Assembly: GCA_964630775.1 (NCBI GenBank)
Contig: CAZVYY010000003.1
Span: 1-64,000, forward strand
Source: Anaeroglomus sp964630775
GTDB lineage: Bacteria > Planctomycetota > Phycisphaerae > Sedimentisphaerales > Anaerohalosphaeraceae
Direction of reading: 5' to 3'
DNA: 64,000 nt
Positions 17,447-26,432 of this stretch are shown here, piece after piece. The position numbers and the translations under genes were made by a program. The stretch's first letter is position 1. Each line of letters begins with the position of its first letter. The notes beneath the pieces are model-generated. The model searched no databases. It saw only the letters and a program-made list of their open reading frames with translations, and had not been told where the DNA came from.

Positions 17447-17470
17447 CCCCTGCTGCAATGTGAGCAGGGG
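17447..17470 (+). terminator. Stem-loop after the repeat protein
   Basis: CCCCTGCT (17447-17454) / AGCAGGGG (17463-17470), 8-base loop, perfect. The following bases are only moderately T-rich (TCGTGTTTAT). Confidence 0.6.
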
Positions 17471-17622
17471 TCGTGTTTATGGGAGGAAATGTTAGAATAT
17501 TTGCATTTGTTTATCTAAAATGTTAAAATAGAACCAAAACATCAATGACAAGGGGATACATAATAAATTCTGATTTTTATTGAAACAAATCAGTGCTTTG
17601 AGCACCTTGTGTTGGGTGTGAA

Positions 17623-19473
17623 GTGATCGAACAATATGATTATAATGAGCTGGCCGAAAAGGCGATTCAGGGGCAGACTGAGGTTTTGCCGATTCTGGCA
17701 GAGTCGGTCTATGATTCACTTCGCAGCTATGTATTTCGGATTACTTTGTCAGAGGATTTGACCGACGATATCGTTCAGGAGACGATTCTGGAAATGTATA
17801 AGATATTTGGACAATTACGGAATGGCGACCGTTTCTGGCCCTGGTTGTGCAAGATAGCCCTGAATAAGATTCGTATGCAATCCCGAACCCAGACACGGCA
17901 AAAGCACCTCCTGCAGCAGCATGCCGAGCAACTGGCTGCGAAACCTGCAAATCTTGAAGGGCTGGCCAATGTTATTCATGATGAAATCAAACAGACTGTT
18001 TTTGAAGCGGTATTGAGTCTGAATGACCAGCAAAAAGCAGTCCTGTCCATGCGGTGTTATGAGAATATGCCCTATTCGCAGATTGCGCAAATCATGGGAA
18101 TGTCGGAATTAAGCGTTCGGATTTTATTTTTCCGGACCAAGCATAAACTTCAAAAGCTGCTTTTCAATTCCGGCTTTGGGAAAAAATCCTTAGTGATGGC
18201 GCTGGTTTTATTTGGTGAAATGACAGCGTCCAGCGAAGCTTCGGCAGCTCAGGTTTGCATCTCATCATCCACCCTTTCTGTCGGTGCAGCGGCAGCGACC
18301 CTTGGGGCATTGACGACAAAAACAGTCTTGCTGCTGACAACCGCAAGTGTTGTTACTGTAGGTGTTGTGGCACATGAATCACTGAATGGCAATCATGCGG
18401 CACACCCCCTGTCGAATTCCTCCTCGTCCACGATTGCCCGGGACTCTGGGCGCACGCTCTCTCCCTATACGGATATGGAAGGATACTATTATTATCCGCA
18501 GGGCAGCGGCGGACCCGTTATGATGCGGCTGTCTGTCTCCAAAGAGAGTAAAACATATCAGGCACTTCAGAACGATACGGGTAATTATTTATTTGACAAC
18601 ACCCATTCAGGTGCCGTGATTCGCAATGCCCGTTATTGGAATCCGGACTTGTCGGTTATGCAGCTTCCCACGGACAGCCCGGAACTGGAAACGTTTATCG
18701 CGGCTATCGAACACCGAAGCCCGGTTTTGCGAAGACCATTTGCCGCTTCGAAGGCATTATTGGTTGTGGCAACGCGCACAGAAGACAAAAATAATACAAC
18801 CTTCACATTGCAAAATTACGATGCCCTGATGGAAGAACGGTTTCATTATAACTGGTCATCGCAATCTGCGGTTCAGGACCAAAGGGATGCAATTCATCGC
18901 CAGGGCTGGTGTTATTTTACCATGACGGGATATTACAAAGACCAGCGTATTACGGGCCAGGGGCAAATGCCGTTCTATTACGGAATCAGCCGGACAAAAC
19001 CCGCCTGGCTGTCCGTGAAAATCGGCAATCAGACTGAGTTATATGACTCTGCCGGCGGAGCAATAAAGAAAGACAGTTCGGGAATTGTGAACACGTATGG
19101 TCCCAACGCCTTATTTGCGGGATTGAATACACCCTGGATGGGTCTTCACTGCATTGACAGTGTCCGTCGGGATGCCGCTGCCGCATCCATTCCATTTCAA
19201 ACCCTGCTGCTGTCCGATGCCGACAAATCCAAAGTAACACTTTTGCTGAAAGAAGGAAAGATTGAATATCTGCTGAATATGGAGCAGGATTGGATTGAAC
19301 AGATTAGATTTTTAGATGCATCGGGAAATACCTGCGGCGAGATTGTGTTTGCTTACTCAGAAACTCGGCCGACGGGGGGAAGTGCTGCTTTACCGACTTC
19401 GTTGCCCAGTGCTCAGACCCCGATAAATCAACCGGTGAACTGGATTGCAGAACTGGCTTCGGAGAGCCTGTGA
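17623..19473 (+). CDS. ECF sigma factor fused to a membrane segment and extracytoplasmic domain
   Basis: A 616-residue fusion starting at GTG 17623 (no strong ribosome site; the start is uncertain). Residues 26-100 are sigma region 2 (DLTDDIVQETILEMYKIFG, WPWLCKIALNKIR). Residues 125-180 are region 4 (LSLNDQQKAVLSMRCYE, YSQIAQIMGMSELSVRILF). A hydrophobic stretch (about 188-199 and a long one at 217-250) follows. About 360 residues of unrecognised, probably periplasmic sequence come next, rich in Tyr/Trp and with a 'SKVTLLLKEGKIEYLLNM' region. Planctomycete sigma factors with membrane or other C-terminal extensions are known. Activation by proteolysis or by conformational signalling across the membrane is inferred. 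The stop overlaps the next gene (GTGA). Confidence 0.85.
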   Translation: MIEQYDYNELAEKAIQGQTEVLPILAESVYDSLRSYVFRITLSEDLTDDIVQETILEMYKIFGQLRNGDRFWPWLCKIALNKIRMQSRTQTRQKHLLQQHAEQLAAKPANLEGLANVIHDEIKQTVFEAVLSLNDQQKAVLSMRCYENMPYSQIAQIMGMSELSVRILFFRTKHKLQKLLFNSGFGKKSLVMALVLFGEMTASSEASAAQVCISSSTLSVGAAAATLGALTTKTVLLLTTASVVTVGVVAHESLNGNHAAHPLSNSSSSTIARDSGRTLSPYTDMEGYYYYPQGSGGPVMMRLSVSKESKTYQALQNDTGNYLFDNTHSGAVIRNARYWNPDLSVMQLPTDSPELETFIAAIEHRSPVLRRPFAASKALLVVATRTEDKNNTTFTLQNYDALMEERFHYNWSSQSAVQDQRDAIHRQGWCYFTMTGYYKDQRITGQGQMPFYYGISRTKPAWLSVKIGNQTELYDSAGGAIKKDSSGIVNTYGPNALFAGLNTPWMGLHCIDSVRRDAAAASIPFQTLLLSDADKSKVTLLLKEGKIEYLLNMEQDWIEQIRFLDASGNTCGEIVFAYSETRPTGGSAALPTSLPSAQTPINQPVNWIAELASESL

Positions 19474-21119
19474 GAAGAATGAAGATGGTTGAAGAGGACA
19501 AGCTGAAAAGACTGATTGCACTGCTTTGGGCAGCAGCGACAGTCTTTGTCTGTCCATGTGTCCTCGGAGAAACGTCCTGTGATTTCAATGATGATGGCAT
19601 CGTCAACATTGAGGATTTTTCCATGCTGTCAAAATCATGGAATGTGACTTTACCCTGGGGGCCGGATGGATTGCCGCCGCAACTGCTGGCGTACTGGCGC
19701 CTGGATATGAATGCCCAGGACAGCCAGTCGTCTTTTGATGGTGCATCTTATGGCAGTCCGGTATGGGTCCCCGCATCGGGGGCCAAAGTCGGCTCCGGAG
19801 CGGTTTTCATGGATGGGCAGGATTATATTGCCATTGATGCGGACTCATTTCCAGTCCTGGATGGCTCGTTTACCATTGATGCATGGATTAAAACGACTGG
19901 GAATAATCAAAATCAGACGATTATTTCCAAAGGCAGCAGCAGTTGGCAGCTTGGTGTTGAAGGGGCTACCCATAAAGCCTATTTTTCATGTCCGGGTCTG
20001 GCTGGTACTTCGTATCTTGTCGGGTCAACAATCCTGACAGATGGGATATGGCATCATCTTGCCGCGGTTTATGATGATACGGCCCAAAAGATGTATCTCT
20101 ATGTGGATGAAGTGCTTGACGCTCAGGCTGATGCCTCCGGATCGGTCAGTTGGAGCGAGTATGACATCTGGATTGGAGGAGATCCCCAGCATCCGGTTGA
20201 TGGAAATTGGTGGACAGGCACACTGGACAATATTCGTATTTATAACTATGCCTTATCCGCTAATGAGATTTTCCATCGCAAGACATGGCATGTGGATGGC
20301 AGCACCGGCAATGACAAGAGTAATGGGCAGGGGCGGCCCTCAGCCTTTAAAACCATCCAGCATGCGATAGATATGGCAGATTCCGGAGATGTGGTCATGG
20401 TCTGGCCGGGAATTTATACTGAATCCATCAGTTTTCTCGGTAAGGCGATTACCCTTAGGAGTGCTGCTGAGCCGGCAGTTATTCGTAGCCCCGGTTCTTA
20501 TGCAGTCTGGTTTTATTTTGGTGAACAGGCCGATTCTGTGGTTGAAAATTTCATTATTCGGGACAGTATGGTTGGGGTTTCCATTTCTTCTGGAAGTCCG
20601 ACACTTAAACAGATAACATTTGTCAGCAATCAATATGGCGTGGATTCGTGGGGTTATTCTTTTCCGACCATTCAGAATTGTATTTTCTGGTATAACTCCA
20701 ACAGCGATCTTTATACCGAAGCCTTTGCAGCCAATATCAGCTATTGCTGTGTACAACGAGTTGTTGCGGGGGAAGGCAATATCAGTGAGGATCCATTATT
20801 TGCCGACCCAGCCAATAATGACTATCATCTTAAATCCATGGTCGGCAGGTGTCTGCCGAACAATAATCCCGGTCAGAATCCGGATACCTGGGTAACGGAT
20901 ATGGTTCAAAGCCCTTGTATTGACGCGGGATTAGCTGCCCAGAATCCGATGCGAGAGGCTATGCCCAATGGCGGGCGTGTTAATATGGGAGCCTACGGCG
21001 GCACACCATTTGCGAGCAAAAGTCCCTGGCCATTAAAAGCAGACACAAATACCAATGGACATGTCGAGGTAAAAGATTTACAATGGTTTATTGTGAACTG
21101 GCTATTAATAGAGCCGTAA
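19470..21119 (+). CDS. Secreted LamG and beta-helix protein with split dockerin-like halves
   Basis: A 549-residue exported protein starting at GTG inside the GTGA overlap with the sigma fusion, so translation is coupled. After a signal peptide comes one dockerin-like calcium-binding half (CDFNDDGIVNIEDFSMLSKSW, about 31-51). A laminin-G/concanavalin-type domain follows (about 70-265, 'YWRLDMNAQDSQSSFDG', 'DAWIKTTG', 'WHHLAAVYDDT'). A beta-helix region (about 270-520) opens with WHVDGSTGNDKSNGQG. A second dockerin-like half is at the end (DTNTNGHVEVKDLQWFIVNW). The two EF-hand halves that normally sit side by side are at opposite ends. Probably binds a surface carbohydrate; no catalytic residues assigned. 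Confidence 0.85.
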   Translation: MRRMKMVEEDKLKRLIALLWAAATVFVCPCVLGETSCDFNDDGIVNIEDFSMLSKSWNVTLPWGPDGLPPQLLAYWRLDMNAQDSQSSFDGASYGSPVWVPASGAKVGSGAVFMDGQDYIAIDADSFPVLDGSFTIDAWIKTTGNNQNQTIISKGSSSWQLGVEGATHKAYFSCPGLAGTSYLVGSTILTDGIWHHLAAVYDDTAQKMYLYVDEVLDAQADASGSVSWSEYDIWIGGDPQHPVDGNWWTGTLDNIRIYNYALSANEIFHRKTWHVDGSTGNDKSNGQGRPSAFKTIQHAIDMADSGDVVMVWPGIYTESISFLGKAITLRSAAEPAVIRSPGSYAVWFYFGEQADSVVENFIIRDSMVGVSISSGSPTLKQITFVSNQYGVDSWGYSFPTIQNCIFWYNSNSDLYTEAFAANISYCCVQRVVAGEGNISEDPLFADPANNDYHLKSMVGRCLPNNNPGQNPDTWVTDMVQSPCIDAGLAAQNPMREAMPNGGRVNMGAYGGTPFASKSPWPLKADTNTNGHVEVKDLQWFIVNWLLIEP

Positions 21120-21166
21120 ACGCAAGGAGTAATGGCGCAGATTAGCATAGACAAGGTCGGAACCAA

Positions 21167-22057
21167 GTGAGTCGATTGCACAAAAAAGCCTTTACTTTAG
21201 TAGAGCTGCTGGTGGTTGTGTGTATCATCAGTTTGCTGGTGGGGGTACTTGTTCCAGCTTTGTCTAAAGTCAAACAGAAAGTTCGCTCACTGGTATCTGC
21301 GACAAATCAACGACACATTGCGGAAGGTGTATTTTGTTATGCTGCGGATCAAGAGGATCGTTTTCCCGAATCAGTAGCAAAATTAGGAAAAGGGACAGTC
21401 TGGAGCTGGCATGAGCCGACCGTGCTGGCCGGATTCCAAAAACAAACTCCCTCGTCGTACCGGTCTGTGGCTGCCTATCTAAAGAATTATATTGATTCCT
21501 CATCCACAATGTTCTGTCCTTCTTCGCCAGCTCAATACCCGTTTGCTCAACAGGCATGGGAAGCGGGGGATGCCTGGGATAATCCTACTCCCAACACGGC
21601 GGTCGAAGATCCACTCTTTGGCAATTACTGTTTATACTGGAATTATGTAGGCTATCTTGCTGAATATAAACGTCCCTTTATTGGGCCCCAATCTGCTGGT
21701 GGAGACCGTCGTCAAAGCAAATTGTTAATCAGTGATTATTTTGGTTACGGCCATTGGCGGAATGAATTGGTGTATGGAACCCGTGAAGCCTTTGGAAGCT
21801 GCGAAAAAATGCCATCCGCTTCATTGACGCCGGGTACGCCCGTTTCCTGTGATTTCTGGTCCAGACAGAATAGAGATGGCCAGCTTACCCCGGCAGCCAT
21901 CGATATTCAGATTCGAGCGGGATATACGGATGGTCACGTGGAAAGCGTTTCTGTGTCAGAGATGACCTTAATGAAGATATCCATCCGTCCGGATGGAACA
22001 ATCCCCTATCCGGATGCCGTCAGCCCCGGCGGCACTTTTTATATTCCCCGTCAGTAG
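21167..22057 (+). CDS. Prepilin-type N-terminal cleavage domain protein (pseudopilin-like)
   Basis: A 296-residue protein starting at GTG 21167. The type IV prepilin signature 'KKAFTLVELLVVV' (about 6-18) has the conserved Glu at +5 of the processed protein; the residue before the cleavage point is Ala rather than the usual Gly. A hydrophobic helix and a globular domain with 'GYTDGHVES' near the C-terminus follow, as in planctomycete pseudopilin-like proteins of the DUF1559 type. It lies 47 bases after the LamG protein, same strand. Such proteins use the type II secretion/type IV pilus peptidase; the partner machinery is not in this window. Confidence 0.85.
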   Translation: MSRLHKKAFTLVELLVVVCIISLLVGVLVPALSKVKQKVRSLVSATNQRHIAEGVFCYAADQEDRFPESVAKLGKGTVWSWHEPTVLAGFQKQTPSSYRSVAAYLKNYIDSSSTMFCPSSPAQYPFAQQAWEAGDAWDNPTPNTAVEDPLFGNYCLYWNYVGYLAEYKRPFIGPQSAGGDRRQSKLLISDYFGYGHWRNELVYGTREAFGSCEKMPSASLTPGTPVSCDFWSRQNRDGQLTPAAIDIQIRAGYTDGHVESVSVSEMTLMKISIRPDGTIPYPDAVSPGGTFYIPRQ

Positions 22058-22110
22058 TCTCTCATCAAATACTCTCGGAATTTATACCGGCTTGTAATGG
22101 TAGATAACAA

Positions 22111-22137
22111 ATAGTTTTTCATGACGACAAAAACTAT
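22111..22137. repeat. AT-rich 9-bp inverted repeat
   Basis: ATAGTTTTT (22111-22119) / AAAAACTAT (22129-22137), 9-base loop, 54 bases after the pseudopilin stop. It might end that transcript, though no T-run follows. Confidence 0.4.
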
Positions 22138-22242
22138 AGACAATCAGGGTACAAATTGACCATATATTCCTCAATAAAACAGCGGATTTTCTTGAAAAGT
22201 TATTACCTGATCAAAAAAGATCGAACATAATATACTAAAATA

Positions 22243-22268
22243 CATATATACATCTATTGATATATATG
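22243..22268. promoter_or_regulatory. Candidate ArsR operator
   Basis: CATATATA (22243-22250) and TATATATG (22261-22268), perfect inverted repeat with a 10-base centre, directly upstream of the GGAG ribosome site of the ArsR gene. Position and symmetry fit autorepression by the ArsR dimer. Confidence 0.5.
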
Positions 22269-22278
22269 GAGTAATGCC

Positions 22279-22569
22279 ATGGATAATGCAATAGCAGAAA
22301 AAGTAGCTAATGTTTTGAAGGCAATTGGGCATCCGATTCGACTTCAAATCATTGAGGCTCTGGAAAATCGAGAACATGCCGTGAATGCCTTAGTGGAGTT
22401 GCTGGAGGTTCAACAGGCAGTTATCAGCCGTCATCTGGCCATTATGAAAGACAAAGGTGTATTGGCATGCAGGCGGGATAAAACCAGTGTATATTACCGG
22501 ATTGCAAATCCCGCGGTGATCCAATTGCTTAAATGTGTGTACGCCAATTGCAGCATGGAAAACAGGTGA
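22279..22569 (+). CDS. ArsR/SmtB family transcriptional regulator
   Basis: A 96-residue winged-helix repressor: 'KAIGHPIRLQIIEALE' (14-29), a recognition helix region 'VQQAVISRHLAIMKDKGVL', and a wing 'DKTSVYYRI'. The metal-binding ELCVCDL box of ArsR itself is absent. Instead there is one Cys in LACRR and a C-terminal CVYANC pair, the kind of arrangement seen in thiol- or metal-sensing relatives. GGAG precedes the ATG. It sits 50 bases before the RND exporter and is the obvious regulator of that operon; the inducer is unknown. Confidence 0.9.
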   Translation: MDNAIAEKVANVLKAIGHPIRLQIIEALENREHAVNALVELLEVQQAVISRHLAIMKDKGVLACRRDKTSVYYRIANPAVIQLLKCVYANCSMENR

Positions 22570-22619
22570 AATCTTTTTTTCAGGGACTATAATAATTTTG
22601 ACTCAATACGGAGGCCTTT

Positions 22620-25463
22620 ATGAAGACAGCAGGTGATACGATTGTTAGCTGGTCTGTAGAGCATTGGAAGCTGGTCACGTTGGTTATGGTTGTCTTTACG
22701 CTGTTGTGTGCGGCGTTTATTCCCATGATTCGTGTGGATACCGACCCTGAAAACATGTTATCTTCCAGTGAGCCGGTACGTGTTTTTCATGACCAAACGA
22801 AAAGGATTTTTGATCTCAGCGATATGGTGGTCGTTGGGGTGGTCAATGATAAAGATCCCGATGGGGTTTTTAATCCGGCAACACTGAACAATATTTACCA
22901 ACTGGCTCAATATGCCAAGACTCTTCGCTGGGTGGATCCCAAAGATTCGTCCAAAACCCTGGGTGTGGTTGAAGTGGATATCATTGCACCTTCTGAAGTG
23001 GACCATATTGGGCAGAAAGGGCCTGGGGAAATCAGTTTTGAATGGCTGATGAAAGAACCGCCGCAAACGCGTGAACAAGCCCAGATTGTGCGTGACAAAG
23101 CGATGTCCAACCCCCTGTTTAAAGGAACGATGGTATCTGAAAACGGGAAAGCACTGTGTCTTTATCTGCCTTTGACCAGTAAGGATTTGAGCTACAGGGT
23201 CTATCGGGCATTAAATGAGCAAATTGCCACATATGAGGCAGTGGAGACATACCATATTACAGGCTTACCTGTTGCCCAGGACACGTTTGGTGTGGAGATG
23301 TTTGTGCAGATGGCAATCTCGGCCCCCATGGCGATGGGGACAATATTCGTCCTGATGCTGATATTTTTCCGGAAAATAGTGCTGGTTGCTGCACCGATGA
23401 TTGTCGCGATGGTTACCGTACTTTCCACGATGGGGCTTTTGATTGGAATGCAATTTCCAGTCCATATTATGAGTTCCATGATACCCATATTTCTGATGCC
23501 GATAGCGGTCGTGGATTCCGTTCATATTTTATCGGAATTTTTTGAACGCTACACTCATGAAAAAGGCCGCAAGCAAACCATTATTGAGGTTATGCAGGTT
23601 TTATTCACGTCCATGCTTTATACCTCGCTGACGTCGGCTGCGGGGTTTATTTCCCTGGCCCTGACACCGATTCCCCCGGTTCAGGTTTTTGGCGCATTTG
23701 TTGCCGCGGGTATTATGATTGCATGGTTGTTTACTGTGACTTTCATGCCGGCGTATGTCATGATGATTCCGGAAAAATCACTGACTCATTTCGGCCATGC
23801 GGTGCATACCGAGGACTCGCAAAGCCTTCTGTCGCGGATACTAAGACGGCTGGGGAAATTAACCTACAGCGGAGCCAGGCTTATTCTGGTTTTGCTGGTG
23901 ATTCTGACGGGTGTTGCGGTCTGGGGCATTACCCAAATTCAGGTCAATGATAATCCCGTGAAATGGTTTGCCAGGAGCCATCCGATTCGCAAGGCCGATA
24001 TCGCTCTGAATCAGCATTTTGGCGGGACCTATATGGCTTACCTGGTTCTGGATGCCCCGGAACCCAGACGGGCTGAGTCGGCATGGATACAGTCGCTTCA
24101 CGACGGATTAGGCCGACTGCAGGAGTCGCTGGCCGCAGAAAACCCCAAGGCAGCCAATCTGATTTTGCAGGCCTCGGAAAAAATAAAAGAGTTGACGGTA
24201 TCGGATCCGACCGAAGCAAAACTGCTTGAACAGTTGACGGCATTTGCACAACAGAAAGCCGGGGATGCATCGGATGACGAGTTTGCAATTTGGGATGAAA
24301 TCGCGGCCTATTTTGGTGTTGAGCAGGAACGTCTTGGGGTGTTCAAAAGGCCGGATGTGCTGAATTATATGATTGGACTGCAGGAACATCTGGAAAAAAT
24401 CGGGCTGGCGGGCAAAAGCAGTTCAGTTGCCGATGTAGTTCGCAAGGTCAACCAGGAGTTAATGGACGGCAAACCGGCCAATTATCGCATTCCGGACCAT
24501 CTTAAAGGTGTCAGTGAATGCCTGATTCAATACCAGAGCAGTCATAAGCCGCAATATCTGTGGCACCTGGTGACGCCTGATTTCAGGCATGCCAATATCT
24601 GGTTTCAGTTGAAAAGTGGGGATAACAAGGATATGGAAAAAGTCGTCCGGGCGGTGGATGATTATGTCAAACAGCATCTTCCTCCGGTTGAACTGCAGTA
24701 CAACTGGGCCGGACAGACATATATCAATATTATCTGGCAGAACAAAATGGTCAGCGGGATGCTGCAATCCTTTCTTGGCAGTTTTCTGATGGTCTTTTTA
24801 ATGATGGTTATTTTGTTCCGGTCGGTGTTGTGGGGATTGCTCAGCATGATTCCACTAACGATGACGATTGTCGGCATTTACGGTTTTATCGGTATTATCG
24901 GCAAGGACTATGATATGCCGGTAGCGGTACTCAGTGCCTTGACACTCGGTATGGCAGTGGACTTTGCGATTCATTTTCTTGAACGCTCGAGGGATATGTA
25001 TAAATCCGGAAAAACGTGGAAAGAACTGGCCCCGGAGATATTCGGCGAACCGGCCCGGGCGATCAGCCGCAATGTACTGGTGATTGCTATTGGCTTTCTT
25101 CCTCTGCTGGCGGCACCCCTGATACCGTATAAGACCGTTGGTATTTTTATTTGTGCTATTATGGGCCTGTCCGGGGCGGTAACGATGTTTATTTTGCCCG
25201 CATTGATGAAGCTGCTGGAAAAGCCGTTGTTCCGTGACCTGGCCAATCCGCAATCGGTGACCTGTAATTGCTGGACCTGTATCGTTTCGGCGATTTCTGC
25301 GGTGGTGGTCGTGGACTTGAATATTCAATTATTCTGGAATTTGAAACTCAATACATTGGCTTGGATCAGCATGGCTGTGGTGATCATCATGGTGACGGCC
25401 TGCGGTTTTCTTTCTCGCCGGAAAGCCTGCCGATTGACAGAAACCAAAGAGATAAACACATAA
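22620..25463 (+). CDS. RND superfamily exporter (MMPL type)
   Basis: A 947-residue inner-membrane transporter with the RND duplication. TM1 is at about 18-38, with a first periplasmic loop. A six-helix block follows (about 220-420), including 'MPIAVVDSVHILSEFFERY' with charged residues inside the membrane. Then come a second periplasmic loop (about 450-710) and a second block (about 715-880), including 'ALTLGMAVDFAIHFLERSRD'. An additional C-terminal pair of helices carries CNCWTC (about 877-882). Single-chain MMPL/HpnN-like members move lipids or hydrophobic compounds. With a LolA-like protein and an outer-membrane barrel downstream, lipid or hydrophobic-substrate export is the best inference. 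Confidence 0.9.
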   Translation: MKTAGDTIVSWSVEHWKLVTLVMVVFTLLCAAFIPMIRVDTDPENMLSSSEPVRVFHDQTKRIFDLSDMVVVGVVNDKDPDGVFNPATLNNIYQLAQYAKTLRWVDPKDSSKTLGVVEVDIIAPSEVDHIGQKGPGEISFEWLMKEPPQTREQAQIVRDKAMSNPLFKGTMVSENGKALCLYLPLTSKDLSYRVYRALNEQIATYEAVETYHITGLPVAQDTFGVEMFVQMAISAPMAMGTIFVLMLIFFRKIVLVAAPMIVAMVTVLSTMGLLIGMQFPVHIMSSMIPIFLMPIAVVDSVHILSEFFERYTHEKGRKQTIIEVMQVLFTSMLYTSLTSAAGFISLALTPIPPVQVFGAFVAAGIMIAWLFTVTFMPAYVMMIPEKSLTHFGHAVHTEDSQSLLSRILRRLGKLTYSGARLILVLLVILTGVAVWGITQIQVNDNPVKWFARSHPIRKADIALNQHFGGTYMAYLVLDAPEPRRAESAWIQSLHDGLGRLQESLAAENPKAANLILQASEKIKELTVSDPTEAKLLEQLTAFAQQKAGDASDDEFAIWDEIAAYFGVEQERLGVFKRPDVLNYMIGLQEHLEKIGLAGKSSSVADVVRKVNQELMDGKPANYRIPDHLKGVSECLIQYQSSHKPQYLWHLVTPDFRHANIWFQLKSGDNKDMEKVVRAVDDYVKQHLPPVELQYNWAGQTYINIIWQNKMVSGMLQSFLGSFLMVFLMMVILFRSVLWGLLSMIPLTMTIVGIYGFIGIIGKDYDMPVAVLSALTLGMAVDFAIHFLERSRDMYKSGKTWKELAPEIFGEPARAISRNVLVIAIGFLPLLAAPLIPYKTVGIFICAIMGLSGAVTMFILPALMKLLEKPLFRDLANPQSVTCNCWTCIVSAISAVVVVDLNIQLFWNLKLNTLAWISMAVVIIMVTACGFLSRRKACRLTETKEINT

Positions 25464-25548
25464 AATTGCGGAGCTATAATGAGCTTGTTGCGTAAACTTG
25501 AATATTCTGATATACAGTGTCACTATAATCCATAAAGGAAGGTGTACT

Positions 25549-26382
25549 ATGAACAAACAGTTTGTATTGGCAGTAACGTTAGTTTTGTCGTGTATTTCTA
25601 TTACGGCGGAATCAGAAACAACACCATCAGCAATCCCTTCGGTCGATGAGATTGTCAATAAAGCCAATCTTGTGGCCTACTATCAGGGGGTGGATGGTAA
25701 AAGCAAAGTCAACATGACCATTACTGACAAGCAGGGGCGGACCCGGACGCGGGATTTTACCATTCTACGCAAGACGGTACAGGCTGGGGGAGACCAGAAA
25801 TATTTTGTCTATTTCCTGGGGCCTGCCGATGTCCGTAAAATGGTATTTATGGTGCATAAACACACCGCCCAGGGGACTGATGATGACCGCTGGCTGTATC
25901 TGCCGAACCTGGATTTAGTCAAACGAATAGCCGCTGGTGATAAACGCACCAGTTTTGTTGGCTCGGACTTTCTGTACGAGGATGTCTCCGGCCGCAACCT
26001 CGCCGAGGATAAACATGAATTGATTAAGACCGACGAGCAATATTTTGTGGTCAAAAACACTCCTCTTAAGCCGGAAACAGTGGAATTTTCCTATTATCTG
26101 GTTTCGATTGACCGTAAAAATTATATGCCGATGAAGATGGAGTTTTACGATAAAAACGATAAATTATATCGAACGATTGAGACAAAAAAAGTGGATGATA
26201 TTGCTGCCAAAGAAGGGGATAAAGAGGTCAAATATCCTACTGCAACAGAAGCGGTTGTCAAAGACCTGAACACCGGCAGCACAACGGAAATGAAATTTTC
26301 AGAGATTCAATATAATCTGAATCTGGAAGATGTCTTTACAGAACGCTATCTGCGTCGTCCTCCGAAAGAATCCATGCGGTAA
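25549..26382 (+). CDS. LolA-like outer-membrane lipoprotein-sorting protein
   Basis: 277 residues from ATG 25549, chosen over an upstream frame opening because AAGGAAGG is 6 bases before it and the protein then begins with a signal peptide (1-20). The mature part resembles the 'outer membrane lipoprotein-sorting protein' family, with a LolA/LolB-type half-barrel: TDKQGRTRTRDFTILRK, DDRWLYLPNLDLVKRI, RTSFVGSDFLYEDVSGR and a late NLEDVFTERYLRRP. In other bacteria this family sits next to MMPL exporters, as here. A periplasmic carrier role for the exported hydrophobic compound is inferred. Confidence 0.88.
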   Translation: MNKQFVLAVTLVLSCISITAESETTPSAIPSVDEIVNKANLVAYYQGVDGKSKVNMTITDKQGRTRTRDFTILRKTVQAGGDQKYFVYFLGPADVRKMVFMVHKHTAQGTDDDRWLYLPNLDLVKRIAAGDKRTSFVGSDFLYEDVSGRNLAEDKHELIKTDEQYFVVKNTPLKPETVEFSYYLVSIDRKNYMPMKMEFYDKNDKLYRTIETKKVDDIAAKEGDKEVKYPTATEAVVKDLNTGSTTEMKFSEIQYNLNLEDVFTERYLRRPPKESMR

Positions 26383-26432
26383 ATAGCGATGTAACCCAAA
26401 GTGTATTGTTAATACGAAAGGGCTGACTGGCC

